From Adiantum capillus-veneris (Eukaryota > Streptophyta > Polypodiopsida > Polypodiales > Pteridaceae): a DNA stretch of 64,000 nt. The stretch is taken from contig CM043943.1 in assembly GCA_014529385.2 (NCBI GenBank), positions 101,369,855-101,433,854 on the forward strand, read 5' to 3'. Every line of letters begins with the position of its first letter. The stretch's first letter is position 1. The notes under the pieces are model-generated. The model saw only the letters and a program-made list of their open reading frames with translations, made no database searches and had not been told where the DNA came from. Shown here piece after piece: positions 38,802 to 50,246 of this stretch. The position numbers and the translations under genes are program-made.

Positions 38802-40017
38802 CTAGCTACGGCTAAACTGACGTCGTCTAATCAGACGTCTCATCGCGTCCAAGCGGCGTATCTGTCGGATTCTGCAAAAAAAGACAATAAGACAGTTTTC
38901 AGTAAGTATAAACATATAACGACATTTATAAAACAATACAAAAAATAAAAAAGAGTAAACCCTAATACTAACCATGCCGCTGCGAGAACTGAGAATGTCC
39001 ATCAGGGCGTTTAAGCCCTTCCTGCCTGCGTACTCGCGCTCGTACGGTGTGGGATCACGTCCTGTCATCGACCACTGTCAAAACATACAAAGATTTCATT
39101 ATGTTAGAACTAAAAAACTCATAAACCCTAAACTATCGAACATGCATAAAGAGCAATGTGAAAAGACTTACAAAATCGGCCTCAAATGATGCCCATCCAC
39201 CGCTCCCCAAGTGGTGCGAGCTCCCTGCCTCTACTCGCGCTCTGGCTGCATCCTTTTGTTGCTTCCACTTGTCGGGATTCTCGCGCGCTGCTTTCTTCGC
39301 ATTCTTCCAATCTTCTTTGGCCAGCCAATCTGGCCTATTCCACCCATTCTTGATTGCTTTTTGCACTTCGGAACGCTTGTGTTTGCAGTATTCGCGCATT
39401 CGAATCTTCATCAGGTCTTCATTGAAGCGCTGATCCCGTGTTGGAACGGGAAACTCATCATGAAGTATGCTGATGACTCTGTTTTTTAAATCACTTGGTA
39501 CTTCACTCCATTTGTTTAGTATATAGTGTCTAAACAGCTGAGAGCAAAGACCACGCATGCGCGAGATCACCTTCTTGCCGTCATCATCCATGATGATGCC
39601 GCCGCTGATGTCGACGGAGTAAGGCAAGCCCTCTGGCCGGTGACGCGTGAACCTGGGTGTCCCGGCAGGGGTCTCTAGCGGCGTGTCGATGGGGGTACGG
39701 ACGTCAGGTGTCTCCACCGGCGTCTGGGCCCCGAAGCGAGGAGTGTCGAGTGGGGTGGCTCCTGGCGGAGTAGGTAGAGGTGTGCAGCTTCTAGGAACAG
39801 TCAGCCGTGCAAAACCTGGCGTAGACGGCGATGCTGTGGCTGGTGTGGGGGCGGGCAAAGAAGGGGAGGGTAAAGAGCCTCGTCGAACACGAGGCGGTGT
39901 GGAGGCATCGGTGGCGGAATCCCCACAACAACCGCCACCGCCACCACTAGAGCGCCGGTGTCTAGAAGAGTGTGACGCTCGTCTCGTCGACGCCGAAGCT
40001 TCATCTGGAATGAACTG
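38802..40017 (-). pseudogene. CACTA second protein (TNPA/Transposase_24-like)
   Basis: Minus-strand exons at about 39171-40017, 38985-39068 and 38802-38874 with GT/AG-like edges. The N-terminal part is Ser/Gly-rich, then a Pro/Thr-rich repeat region with TP periodicity (39640-39830), then a basic domain: LRNRV-like DLKNRVISILHDEFPVP, KHKRSEVQKAIKNGWNRP, AKKAARENPDKWKQQ. This matches the general layout of plant CACTA second proteins (Transposase_24 family), which bind the subterminal motifs. Its 5' end is joined out of frame to the truncated DUF4218 segment of the upstream gene, apparently by an internal deletion, so its own promoter and start may be lost. Confidence 0.62.
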
Positions 40018-42389
40018 TGCCAGCTATTTCCACCTCATCAACTATGTGAATAAGAAGATGCACCTGAATGGTTAGCATTGTAGTAGGAAAATGTTTCTCA
40101 AACATGCACACAAGCTCCGCAGCATTTAGTTTGGCGAATGGTATGGAGTCTACGTCGATCTCCTTTTGTGAGATCCATTGCACCAGCTTTGCAAGTTTGT
40201 AGATTGTGTTACGGATGTCGAGAGACAAACATCCCTCAATGGCAACCGGTAAAATAAACTGTAAAGTATGTGCAGCAATGATATTAAAGTCCACATTTTA
40301 TGCAATGATATTAAAGTCCACTATGAACGTACCTGACACATTTTATGCCAATCGTGTGACTTCAAACCGGTAAGCTTTCCTTCTTTAGTAAAACACGTTC
40401 GGAGCGAGTGCATTACGCCAGTGGGGGTCCGCAAAGATCGAATGGCCTCTTTTACTTTGCGTTCTTGGGCTCCTGTGAAAATCCATGGTGCTTTAGGAAG
40501 TTTTATCGATCCATCAGACGCTGTTTGCGGCCAATATTGCTCCATACGATCCACATTTCTAAGGTCAACTCTGGCTCCCAAAGTATCTTTCTTGCCGGTC
40601 AAATGGTCCCATAGTAGATTACCCACATTCTTGAATATGTGCATTGGATCGAGCAAGTGATTGATCACGAGTCGAGGCCAGTATGGTAACTCGTACCATA
40701 GAGATAGTCTCTTCATCCCTGGAGGCAATCCGTCATCGCACATCTCCTTCTGCTCTAACCATGCTTGTGCAGACATCCTTGGTGGCTCTCTTCCCAAAAA
40801 GCCGTCGCGTAACACATGATTCTCCGGAAGATACGCTTGATGACCTTCGTAGATTTTCTTCTTCAGTGAGGGTGCCCTACGTGCATTCAGTCTAGGTCCA
40901 CATGTGACACATGCTCTGTATCCGCTTGTTTGAAGCCCTGCATGTATACACATGATAATAGATCAACTATGGGGAAAAACCAGATTTACAGTGTCTGAGA
41001 GAGGAGTGTCAATAGATCACCTGAGCATTCTGTTAGCCCGGGATAGTCATGCATGGTCCACATTAGAATACCTCTGATCAAAGCATTCCGTCGTCCTGTG
41101 TGTCGGCTCATATCCACCACCTCTATGCCAATCCACAATTGTTGTAGCTCTTCCAATAGTGGACGAAGATACACATCCATATTCCCCACTTTATATCGCC
41201 CTGGCACAATCAAGCTTAGCCATAGGTGCCCCTTCTTCGTAGTCAACCACGGGGGAATGTTGTAGTTGACGATGACAACGGGCCATACACTGTAAGATGT
41301 TGATCTTTGACCAAATGGATTTACGCCATCCATAGCCAGGCCTAAGCGCAAATTTCGAGCTTCCCTGGCAAAATCCGACCATGTTCCATCTATATGTTTC
41401 CAGGCTGCGCAATCTGCAGGAATTCGTAGCACACCATCCGAAGATTTATTCTCCCCATGCCATGATGCTAGGGCGGCCATGGACTTACATTCGAAGAAAT
41501 GCTTGATGCGAGGAAGCAAAGGAAAATGTCGCAAAACCTTTTGTGGAATTTTTGTCCCGTGGAGATCTACTCGATATCTTTCGGAATCACATTTCGGACA
41601 CTTCTCCATGTCTGTGTATTCCCCTCTGAAAAGAATGCAGTCATTAGGACAAGCGTGGATAGAATTGTAATCCATCCCCAAGTTTCGCAAAATCTTTCTT
41701 GCTTCATCTCGGGAATCTGGCATCACATTGTCAGCTGGTAGAATGTGCTCTTTCAGCAATCTACACAACATAAAAATATGATACAGTCGTGTAAAACTCT
41801 ATCAGATCATTATACACCATGAGTTCTATTAAAGTAAACTAATTGTAATAGATCACCTGAAAAGCGCTGTGACGCTAGTGTCACTCCATCCAAACTTTGC
41901 TTGCATGTTGAGAAGAACCAGGAGTGCTTTCAATCTAGACATACGTGCTCCATTATACAATGATGTATCGGCTTCACTTTTCATATCATCATAGATAAGC
42001 CTTTCTGAATCCATGATCGTCTCGATCATTTCATCAATCTCGGGCTCAAACATTGCCTCGTTGGGAATGTGCTCTGTATGATCATCCCCCGAGCTGTCAG
42101 AGGCTACATCTTGTGGCCTCACATATGCTGCTTGACCAAAGCGCCTGCGAATACGTCTATTGGGTTGCAAGATTGCTGCTTGTTGGCCAGCGTCAGAGTC
42201 CGACGAGTTATAATTGGCAACAACTCGATCTATAATAGATGGATCGAACTCGCCAAATTCACGAACGTGCTGCAAAGAAACACGTCTTGTCCGTCGCACA
42301 GCATGCTTGCATTGATTACAAGGACATAAGACCCTCGTTGAGAGATAGGTGTTTCGGTTGGACGGTCCCACATCCTCGTCGCTACTCAT
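40001..42389 (-). pseudogene. CACTA transposase (TNPD/TNP2-like), C-terminally truncated
   Basis: Four minus-strand exons: 41859-42389 (starts MSSDEDVGPSN; Cys pair CPCNQCKH of the transposase-associated zinc region), 41021-41761 (NDCILFRGEYTDMEKCPKCD, DGVNPFGQRSTSYSVWPVVI, HLWLSLIVPGRYKVGNMDVY: the TNP2/Transposase_21 core), 40330-40938 (YRACVTCGPRLNARR, LLDPMHIFKNVGNLLWDHL) and 40001-40260 (FEKHFPTTMLTIQVHLLIHI, VDEVEIAGTVHSR: start of DUF4218). Introns are short with clear GT/AG edges. The usual remainder of DUF4218 is missing and the frame hits a stop right after VHSR. The D, D, E-like catalytic residues cannot be assigned safely by eye. Confidence 0.85.
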
Positions 42390-42451
42390 AATGAGGATAA
42401 AAAACTTATAACCTAGACAACAAATTTAATATTCTATTGGCATTCTTCGTC

Positions 42452-42509
<58 letters not shown>

Positions 42510-43660
42510 ACCTCACATTCTCTAGTCATGTCCAATCCCCGCACACCTCGGTCTAGAGGTGCACGGAGATCAGAACCACCGGGTTATAATCTCGTCTTTA
42601 TTGGTCAATACCTATATTTGTGGGTACAAGAAATCTAGACACCCACGTCTACATGATACTGCATGTAGTGGACAAAATCCCTTTGCCTCTTCTCTAGCTG
42701 TAGCACTTCACTTCATCTTAACATCTTTTCACAGTAGATCTTTTCACTGTTCGTCTAACTCTAAACCCTAAACCGTAAGTAATTCTTGCGTGGACTCGAT
42801 CTAACGTAAATAAGCGTAAATCTAAATAAACGTAAATCTAACTAAAAATAAAGCTAAATCTAATTTAACGTAAGTCTAATGACTAGAGGTTGTCTAGATG
42901 GTCATTGTGTCGGGGATGTAGTGACTCTTGCCGCCCTGAAGATCCACCTTCTTCCCTATCTTCTGAAGACATTTCACCAGTACTTTTGGATCGACGGAGC
43001 CCACTATGAGTGAAGGCAGCAATACCCTATATTCCATTGAGGGCTTTCTTCACCCGCTTCATGCAGGCATCGCAGTCTATGGAGACCCGCATCTAATCTA
43101 ATATAACATAAATCTAAATCTAGCTTAAATAAATGTAAATCTAGTTAAAAATAAACCTAAATCTAATTTAATGTAAGTCTACATATAACCTAATCTTTAA
43201 CGTCTTTTAAAATAGTTTCCTACGACGTTATAACTCTCTTCTTCCTGTGTGTGTGCGCGTGTGTGGATGTGTGTGCCAATAAAAAGAGATAAATGGTATA
43301 ACCTTTCTATCACCCATGCCAAGTATGATAGATTGATTATGCCATTTCTCTCTTGAATAATAGGTCTTCAGTTCAACTCCTCGTCGACTAGATCTTTAGG
43401 TCTTTTAATTTTAATTAGTTTCCTACGACGCTCCCTTAGTTTCTCTTTCTTTCTCTCTCAATGTGTGTGCGTTTTTTTGGATCGTATGCATGTTTTCTTT
43501 CTCTTTTCCTCTCTCAATGTGTGCGTTTTTTGTTTATGCATGTTCTCTCTCTCTTTTCCTCTCTCAATGCGTGCGTTTTTTGTTTATGCATGCTCTCTCT
43601 CTCTTTTTCTCTCTCAATGTGTGTGTGCATTCTTTGTTTATGTATGTGTGTGCGTTTTTG

Positions 43661-43698
<38 letters not shown>

Positions 43699-43818
43699 AA
43701 CACTATATGTGTGTGTGTATGTGTGTGTGTGTGAGAGAGAGAGCGAGGGAGAGAGAAAGAGGGGAAGGGAACATGAGAATGAGGAGAGGGAAGGAGCATA
43801 CCTGTCTCTCCTTCCTCT

Positions 43819-43858
<40 letters not shown>

Positions 43859-43859
43859 G

Positions 43860-43896
<37 letters not shown>

Positions 43897-43990
43897 GGGA
43901 GAGCGTTACCTGCTCTTTGCTTGAGGGCGCCGAAAAACTCAGATCTGAGATCTGAGTTTTTGGGCGCGCTCGGTTATTTTTTTTACCCCA
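42390..43990. other. Non-coding 5' side of element C with microsatellites
   Basis: (CT)n at 42455-42507. Low-complexity CT/GT-rich sequence at 43440-43895, including (CT)n 43659-43694, (GT)n 43705-43732, (GT)n 43823-43853 and (GA)n 43865-43893. No gene supported. Presumably holds the transposase promoter (transcription leftward). Confidence 0.6.
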
Positions 43991-43992
43991 GC

Positions 43993-44148
43993 TGGCGTCG
44001 CTATGAGCGTCGCTATAAGCGTCGCTATGAGCGTCGCAAATTTCTTTGTAAATTTGCGACGCTCATAGCGACGCTTATAGCGACGCTCATAGCGACGCCG
44101 GGAATTTTTTTTTTGAGCGTCGCTGTGTGAGCGTCGCTAATGTGAAGA
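43993..44148. repeat. Right subterminal repeats of element C with a perfect hairpin
   Basis: GCGTCGCT motifs forward, then reverse, form a near-perfect inverted repeat (43993 to 44099, arms about 50 bp around a short AAATT/TTTGTAAATT centre), followed by two more forward motifs to 44140. Confidence 0.92.
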
Positions 44149-45066
44149 GCCTCTTGTAGTGTCTCTTACTCTAATTTCTCTAATAGATTAGTAAGATTCA
44201 ATTAGTTTTAAGAAGGATATGTGTGTGTGTGCTATCTCTTACTCTAATCTCTATAATAGATTAGTAAGATTCAATTAGTTTTAAGAAGGATATGTGTGTG
44301 TATGTGCTATCTCTTACTGTTATCTCTCTAATAGATTAGAGTAAAATTCTAATAGTTTTAAGAGGGATATGTGTGTGTGTGTGCTATCTCTTACTCTAAT
44401 CTCTCTAATAGATTAGTAAGATTCAATTAGCTATGTGTGTGTGCGTGATATCTCTTACTCTAATTTCTCTAATAGATTAGTAAGAGTCAATTAGCTTTAG
44501 AAAAGGATGTGTGTGTGATCTCTTTTACTCTAATCTTTCTAATGGATTAGTAAGATTCAATTAACTTTAGAAAAAATGTGTGTGTATGTTTTCTCTTACT
44601 TTAATCTCTCTAAGTATACCTACTCTCTATAGTAAATACATCTTCACTATTAACTTATGCATAGTTAATTGAAAGTTAATACATAAGAGAACACATCATA
44701 TTCTTATTATACATGATGAAACTCTCATTCACCAATTTTATTGTCAATTAGATTAAGTAGAATTTTGAATAATACTAAAAACTGATTTAGTTGAAGTATA
44801 GAAATTGAAGTTAGATTGGATTAGAAATGTCATGCATAAAAGTAATACAGTCCTAAACTTTCACTCATAGTTTACACACTTAATGTTTGATTAATTATGA
44901 TTAACAAATATGTGATGTATAGAAATTAGATGTAGAACAAAAACACTAAGTGTGAATCCGAGTTGGCGAGGGTTCAACTACAGATTCTCTTTGGAAACAA
45001 GGAGATTACTAGGGAAATTGACCAATTTAAAGTTCTAAGTGTATAACATAAGTGTAGTACAAAAAG

Positions 45067-45189
45067 ATGGCTCCAAAGCGTTCTCGAACACAAGGCGCTA
45101 ATGATCATGAAGCTGGTACAAGTAACGGTGGAACCCCTGCGGAACATGCTATGTCTCCACCAATCGGACCAATCGGAGCTATGGTACAG
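45067..45189 (+). CDS. LTR-encoded exon copy in the element B 3' LTR
   Basis: Second copy of the exon at 30994-31116, with the same start MAPKRSRTQG, same length and same donor CAG/GTTAGT (GT at 45190-45191). Substitutions change about eight residues without any stop or indel. Being in the 3' LTR it would not be expressed as part of the element unless the LTR acts as a promoter. Confidence 0.45.
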
Positions 45190-46275
45190 GTTAGTATTGC
45201 AGTTTCAAGTTATGCATCATTGCATCTGCGAGACCATATGAATATATTATTTACCTTATGAAAAGAAAACACGGACCGAAACCACGGGGCTTAACCCCAA
45301 GAAACTCGGTATATGTTTGACAAGTAGGAAAGATTGTCTGGTTAAATTGGCTGCTATAGGAAAGAATGTTTATCCAAAACCTTCGGTATGGTTTCTCTCA
45401 AGTCTCTCTACTTATTAGCACTGGCATTATGTGGTAGTTACCGAGACGTGAGATGACGCCCAGGATGGCATCGCTGATGCTGTGGTGGGAGTACACCCAG
45501 ATTAGCCCAGCTGGATACTGCAGTTTTGTTTTTCCGTGGCGTGAGGATGACGCCCAGATTGGCACCATTGTTGTTGTGGCGGGAGTACGTCCAGATTAGC
45601 ACAATGAGTACTTGTCGAGCGGTATGGGACGCTCATGAGGACAAGGGTTTTTATAAATAATGTATATACCAATCGGACATAATAGCGCCAGTAGAGATTC
45701 TTGAGTGAACCTAATCCAAGGGTTGTTGGTTTAAAATTGGACGACTTCTTGTTTGACTATTGTTTGTAATACTGTTTGAAGGGCTGTTTTAACGAACCAG
45801 TATCATAAATAAAGTAAAGGAACATGTATGTTTAAACAGTCTGGTAGTAATTAGATAACAAACGAAGGGTGAGTGTGGTGTGGAAAGTGGGAGAATGATA
45901 CCCCGACAATATCATTCTATGGACGTGTGGACCCGATGAGTCGGGTAACTTTCCAATGCTAGAAATTGTTTTTTTAAAGTCATAAATCTGAAAAGAGACA
46001 AACCTTGGCGGCTGTGCTTCTGAAACATGGGGAAAAAAGCGTACAGGTTGGTCACTCTAAGATTTATACTTTTAGGTATAATTGATTATAGATAGTTTTT
46101 AGATTGGGTTATGGTGGTCACGCTCCGCCATAGCGAGATACGACCAATCCTTCACTAACGGTTCATGCCCGTGGCTACGTAGTAGCTAAGGCAATGTTCG
46201 TTGGTTTTTCTTTTCAGGATTGGAGACCTATCAAAGGTACTCTGCTCCTCTCAAAAAGGGAGCAGGGACCTCACA

Positions 46276-46872
46276 CAAAAACATGAAAAACAAATAAAAA
46301 AACTATCCTTCTCCAGACATGGAAGCAACTAAGCTAGAAGCTTATTAGAATTTGGTAAGAATCACGCAAGAAATGCTGGAAAAACAAAAACCCAAGATTG
46401 AAAGTATCACAAAACCTGAAGAGCTTGTGGTAAGAGACACTAAAGAAAAACTCGATGTGGTGGAAAAACCCCACCTTGAAACAAAAGAGCCAGAACTTAT
46501 AATGTTGGATAGCAAAGATGTCTTAGATGGAATTCCATTCATAGAGGAAGACTAGCCAGGACACTTATGGAAAAAGGTTAGAGAGATCAATGATGGGAGC
46601 CTAACTCTAAAGTCAGCTCTTATCGAGGAAGTTTCGTTAGATAACCTACCTTCTGCTGTGAACATGGATGTACAATCCTTGTACGGGGATTGCAGTTCTG
46701 AAGCTTCAGGAATGTCGAAACCATTGACCATGAAAACATTATCCTCTTACTTGGGAGATCACAAAGATGAATCCATAGTGTGTAAGACCACTCAAGTAAA
46801 AAGAGCTGAATATACCCTAGAAGTAGACACATTCATTCAATCAATTCTACACCCATCCAATGCACTCTTACC
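46276..46872 (+). pseudogene. Element A, gag-pol linker after insertion B
   Basis: Glu/Lys-rich open segment at 46352-46555 and a further fragment at 46658-46888. No domain recognised. It lies where the linker between gag and protease is expected. Confidence 0.45.
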
Positions 46873-47535
46873 TTGGGAGAACTATTAAAACTCAGACCAT
46901 ACTTATGGAATGATCTGCAGAAAACCCTAGAGAAGGTGGGGATAACGGGGTTAATATCCAAAAATTTGAGAAAAATGAAAAATGAAATGGACAACAAAGA
47001 GATTCGATCTGTTCCCATGAACAAAGTGGGAGAATATTATGAAGGGGAAGAAGGAAACACCACCCTCTTAGTGGAATATAATGACATTGAAACCGTGGCG
47101 ATACTAGATAGTGGAGCAGCCATAGCCATAGCCACTAAAGCAGTGTGGGAATCCTGGGGACAATCAGCCATTAGACAAACTCAAATGAAATTGCAATTGG
47201 CTAACAAACACATTGAGAGACCATGAGGGCTGCTTGAAAAGGTGATAGTCAATTCCTGTGGAATTGAATATCAACACACTTTTGCCATAGTAGACTTTGG
47301 AGAAAAACTCAATTATGAAATCATATTGGAAAGACCTTTCATGCGACAGGTACAGCTTATCCAATATTGGGAAAACAATTATCTGTACTTGAAGCAAGTG
47401 GGATCTATAACAAGAGTAAATCTAAAAGATCTCACTTATAGAGATGTCTTGAAAACTCCCATACAGGAGTTTGATTCAGTCTCTTCAGCTGAAACTAAGC
47501 TTCCATCCTGGTTTAACAAAGACACTCCTTTTTGA
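46873..47535 (+). pseudogene. Element A aspartic protease
   Basis: 46873-47226 contains LLVEYNDIETVAILDSGAAI with the D-S-G-A active site at about 47109-47120, then MKLQLANKHIERP. A stop interrupts it at 47224-47226. 47242-47535 continues with FAIVDFGEKLNYEIILERPF, where L-G-R-P-F is the usual form. This is the retropepsin layout of Tat/Athila elements. Confidence 0.75.
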
Positions 47536-48467
47536 ATGTGTGGAGCTTCAGAGAATGATAGTTTAATACAAGAAGAATGTATTCTAGAAAGGGACTGCAC
47601 AAAGACTAAGTACTTGAACCCTTTCAGGAGCATTTATTTGAGCCATTCGAGTGGACTCAAATTTTAGTGACAATGGATGTATGTGTGAATACGTTTATGC
47701 CTACTCAATTTTGCAATGAGGATGGCTACGACATAATTTTTATCCAAATGATTTCAACCCTCAACATTGAAGACAAAAATGAGGAACCCAGGGACTTAAT
47801 GAAAGCTCAACAAGTCTTTTCAGAACTATACTACGATGCAACAGATGAGTTAGATAAACACTCAACTACCTCCAGAGGTTCGGGGTCAGAAAAAGAACAT
47901 TTGAGAGCTAAGCTACTCTTGAAAGGAGGGCACGAAATTTTTTTTGACTTTCCCAACCAAAAATTGAGAAGACATAAATGGTATAGGCGAAAAAGAGACA
48001 CCAGAAATGTGAAAACACGACCTATGCCATTAGTCTCTAGTAGGACACAATTCCTGATACAGATAGATGCAAATGATTGTGTTAGCAGATATCCTTCAAA
48101 CAAAAATTCAAAAATGTCTAAAACATCGCAAAAATCAAGGAAGGATACTCAAGCAAACCCACATGATTTGAGTTGAGCGTACAAAGAATATCAAGAGTTT
48201 AAAAAAATCTCTAAAGGAGATATATACGATCGAAATGGAAACCATGGAAGAGGATGGTAAGGATGTAATGAGCGTTCCATCCCATTACAAAAAGTATACT
48301 CTCCAAGATCAAAAAGTTATAGTCGAGCAACCTGTAGGGAACCACGTAAACAGGGTGAGTCCTACGAAGGGCTTGAAAATGCTAAAAAGATAGACCTGGC
48401 TGAATCGGGAGAAGAGCCTAGACTTGCTTACATTGCGAATGACCTAACAAAAGAAGAAGAAGAGCTC
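47536..48467 (+). pseudogene. Element A protease-RT linker
   Basis: An open segment at 47667-48176 (169 aa), then stop-containing sequence to 48467. Basic and Ser-rich with no recognised domain. Long linkers here are common in this branch. Confidence 0.45.
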
Positions 48468-49408
48468 TTGCTGAGCTTGTTAAAGGAATACCGAGGTATC
48501 TTCGCTTGGTCTTACAAGGATCTCAAGGGCGTTTATCCAAATATTTGTCTACATACCATACCCATGAGAGATGATGCAAAACCAAGTAGACAAAGTCCAT
48601 ATACGTATAATGAAACATTGGCTAGGAAGGTAAGAGAAGATATTGAAAAACTAAAGGAAGCCGAATTCATTTACAAAATTGAACACACAGATTGGGTGTC
48701 TCCAATTGTGGTAGTACCCAAGAAGAATAGAAAATTACGAGTGTGTGTTAATCTCAAAAAGGTGAATGCAGCTACCATTAGGGACAACTTTCCTCTTCCA
48801 ATCACTGAGCATGTTTTAGAAGGAGTTGCAAGAAAAGAAGCTTACAGCTTCTTAGATGGCTTTTTGGGATACGATCAACTTTTGGTTGACCCAAAAGATT
48901 AGCACAAAATTGCTTTTGCAATAGAATGGGGTATTTTTGCCTATCGGGTTATGCCGTTTGGGTTAACTAATGCTCCAGCCACATTTCAAAGGTTGATGAG
49001 CCATGCTTTTAAAGAATATCTTAGGAAATTCTTAGAAGTATATATGGATAATAAATGCGTACATTCATCGATCCCGGCTGATCATTTTGAACACCTTAAA
49101 AAGGTATTAAAAAAATGTAGACTTTATAGGATTTGCTTAAGTTCTGAAAAAGTACACATTTATGGGTAGACAAGGAAAATTTCCTGGACATATAGTGTCT
49201 AAAAATGGCATAGCTACTGATATTGAAAAAATTCATGTCATTTCTGATTTTCCTAGACCAACAATAGTCAAAGGGGTACAAGCATTCATGGGGCATTGTG
49301 GATATTACCGACGGTTCATCTACATGTACTCTATAATTTCAAAACCCATGTATAGCTTAATTACACACTTTGAGTGGACCGAGGCATGTGAATAAACCTT
49401 CATGACGT
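48468..49408 (+). pseudogene. Element A reverse transcriptase, cut by insertion D
   Basis: 48468-48902 has the RT fingers: EYRGIFAWSYKDLKGV, then DWVSPIVVVPKKNRKLRVCV and NLKKVNAATIRDNFPLP. A stop at 48900 follows. 48951-49169 has MPFGLTNAPATFQRLMSHAF and the catalytic box as YMDN (49041-49052), so the second Asp is Asn. 49162-49395 covers the thumb and RNase H approach (VQAFMGHCGYYRRFI) in a shifted frame. It breaks off at 49408 in an ACGT and resumes at 62637. Confidence 0.85.
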
Positions 49409-50246
49409 TGTGAAGGATTGGGGGACTGGCCTCTACAAAACCTCAAACCAACACCAAGAAAAGAGGATGAAGAGTATAGCTCTCTCGAGATAATATGGGA
49501 TGATCTTCTCTCACTAATTTTCTCAATTTGACACACACTTAACCTTGACTAGCCTCGACTAGCTCCGATTAGCTTCCCTCTACACCGCTACAACTCCCAC
49601 TACACTCCATTGCACTCAAAGACACCAAGGAAGCAATAAAATCAAGGAAAAAAGTGAGAAAAAAACCATGGAAATCTCTGCACTTTTGACCATAACTAAA
49701 AGAGCTTCACTTTTTTTCAAACGCCCTTCCATGTGCTAGTAGGGCTTCTATAGGCGCTCCCATATATACACATAGCTTGACCAAAACCCACTCAAATCAA
49801 GCTTAATCTGAAAACCCACAAAGTTCAGAAAAAAAAACAAAAAAATTGATGGAAAACTTGGGGGAAACCTTTCCCTTTGATATATGTACAAGCAAGGCAT
49901 TGCAGCACATAGTTTACCCTCGACTAGCTGCACCACAAGGAGCTGCACACACCATAGCCACCATACCTCAAAACAAGATGAAGAGAGGTCAATATGCAGA
50001 GCTAAGCACCCACTTTCATCATCCCATTGAGGAGAGACACACTCTCAACTCACCACATCGGGCCCTCGACTAGCAAGACAGGCTGCTCTACTCCCAAACG
50101 CCTCTATCTCTCGTGGCAATCAAGGCTTCTTGCTGCTAGATCTTCCTCTGTCAAATCCCCCACTCACTCACGACCTCAAGCTAATAGAAACTCCGTTTTG
50201 TTCATATTTTTCAAGTACTAAGTGACTCTTTCAAGTTTCGACACGT
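49409..50246. other. Left arm of insertion D
   Basis: No gene. It contains clusters of CTCGACTAG and TAGCTCCGATTAG-like words at 49540-49575, and similar words at 49918 and 50070. Confidence 0.5.

Larger units (their letters stand above)
38204..44161 (-). mobile_element. Element C: CACTA (En/Spm) DNA transposon
   Basis: Perfect terminal inverted repeats CACTACAAGAGG (38204-38215) and CCTCTTGTAGTG (44150-44161), flanked by a 3-bp target duplication TCT (38201-38203 and 44162-44164). Subterminal regions are packed with GCGTCGCT motifs in both orientations. It carries two transposase-related coding regions on the minus strand. It interrupts one copy of the LTR minisatellite. The clean ends and duplication suggest a fairly young insertion. 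Confidence 0.97.
29511..46275 (+). mobile_element. Element B: chromovirus-type Ty3/gypsy retrotransposon inserted in gag-pol of element A
   Basis: 5' LTR (5'-truncated) 29511-32202, tRNA-iMet PBS 32204-32215, internal region with an additional ORF, gag, protease, RT, RNase H, integrase and chromodomain, PPT just before 37153, and 3' LTR 37153-46275 (split by the CACTA element C). LTR ends TGTAAGGTC...GACCTCACA. The two LTRs are clearly related but diverged, so the insertion is old. No target-site duplication is visible because the left LTR end is missing. Confidence 0.88.
37153..46275 (+). repeat. 3' LTR of element B, split by CACTA element C
   Basis: Starts TGTAAGGTCT and ends GGACCTCACA, an imperfect terminal inverted match. 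Removing element C and one TCT duplicate leaves about 3.16 kb. It carries the same TATA box (37762-37770), minisatellite (37900-38200 and 44162-44600) and LTR exon (45067-45189) as the 5' LTR. Element A sequence resumes after 46275. Confidence 0.87.

Noticed and set aside
43461-43924. Cys/Val/Leu/Ser-rich open frames that could be mistaken for small secreted or membrane proteins
   Set aside because: They arise from (CT)n, (GT)n and (GA)n tracts in all three frames inside the CACTA element.
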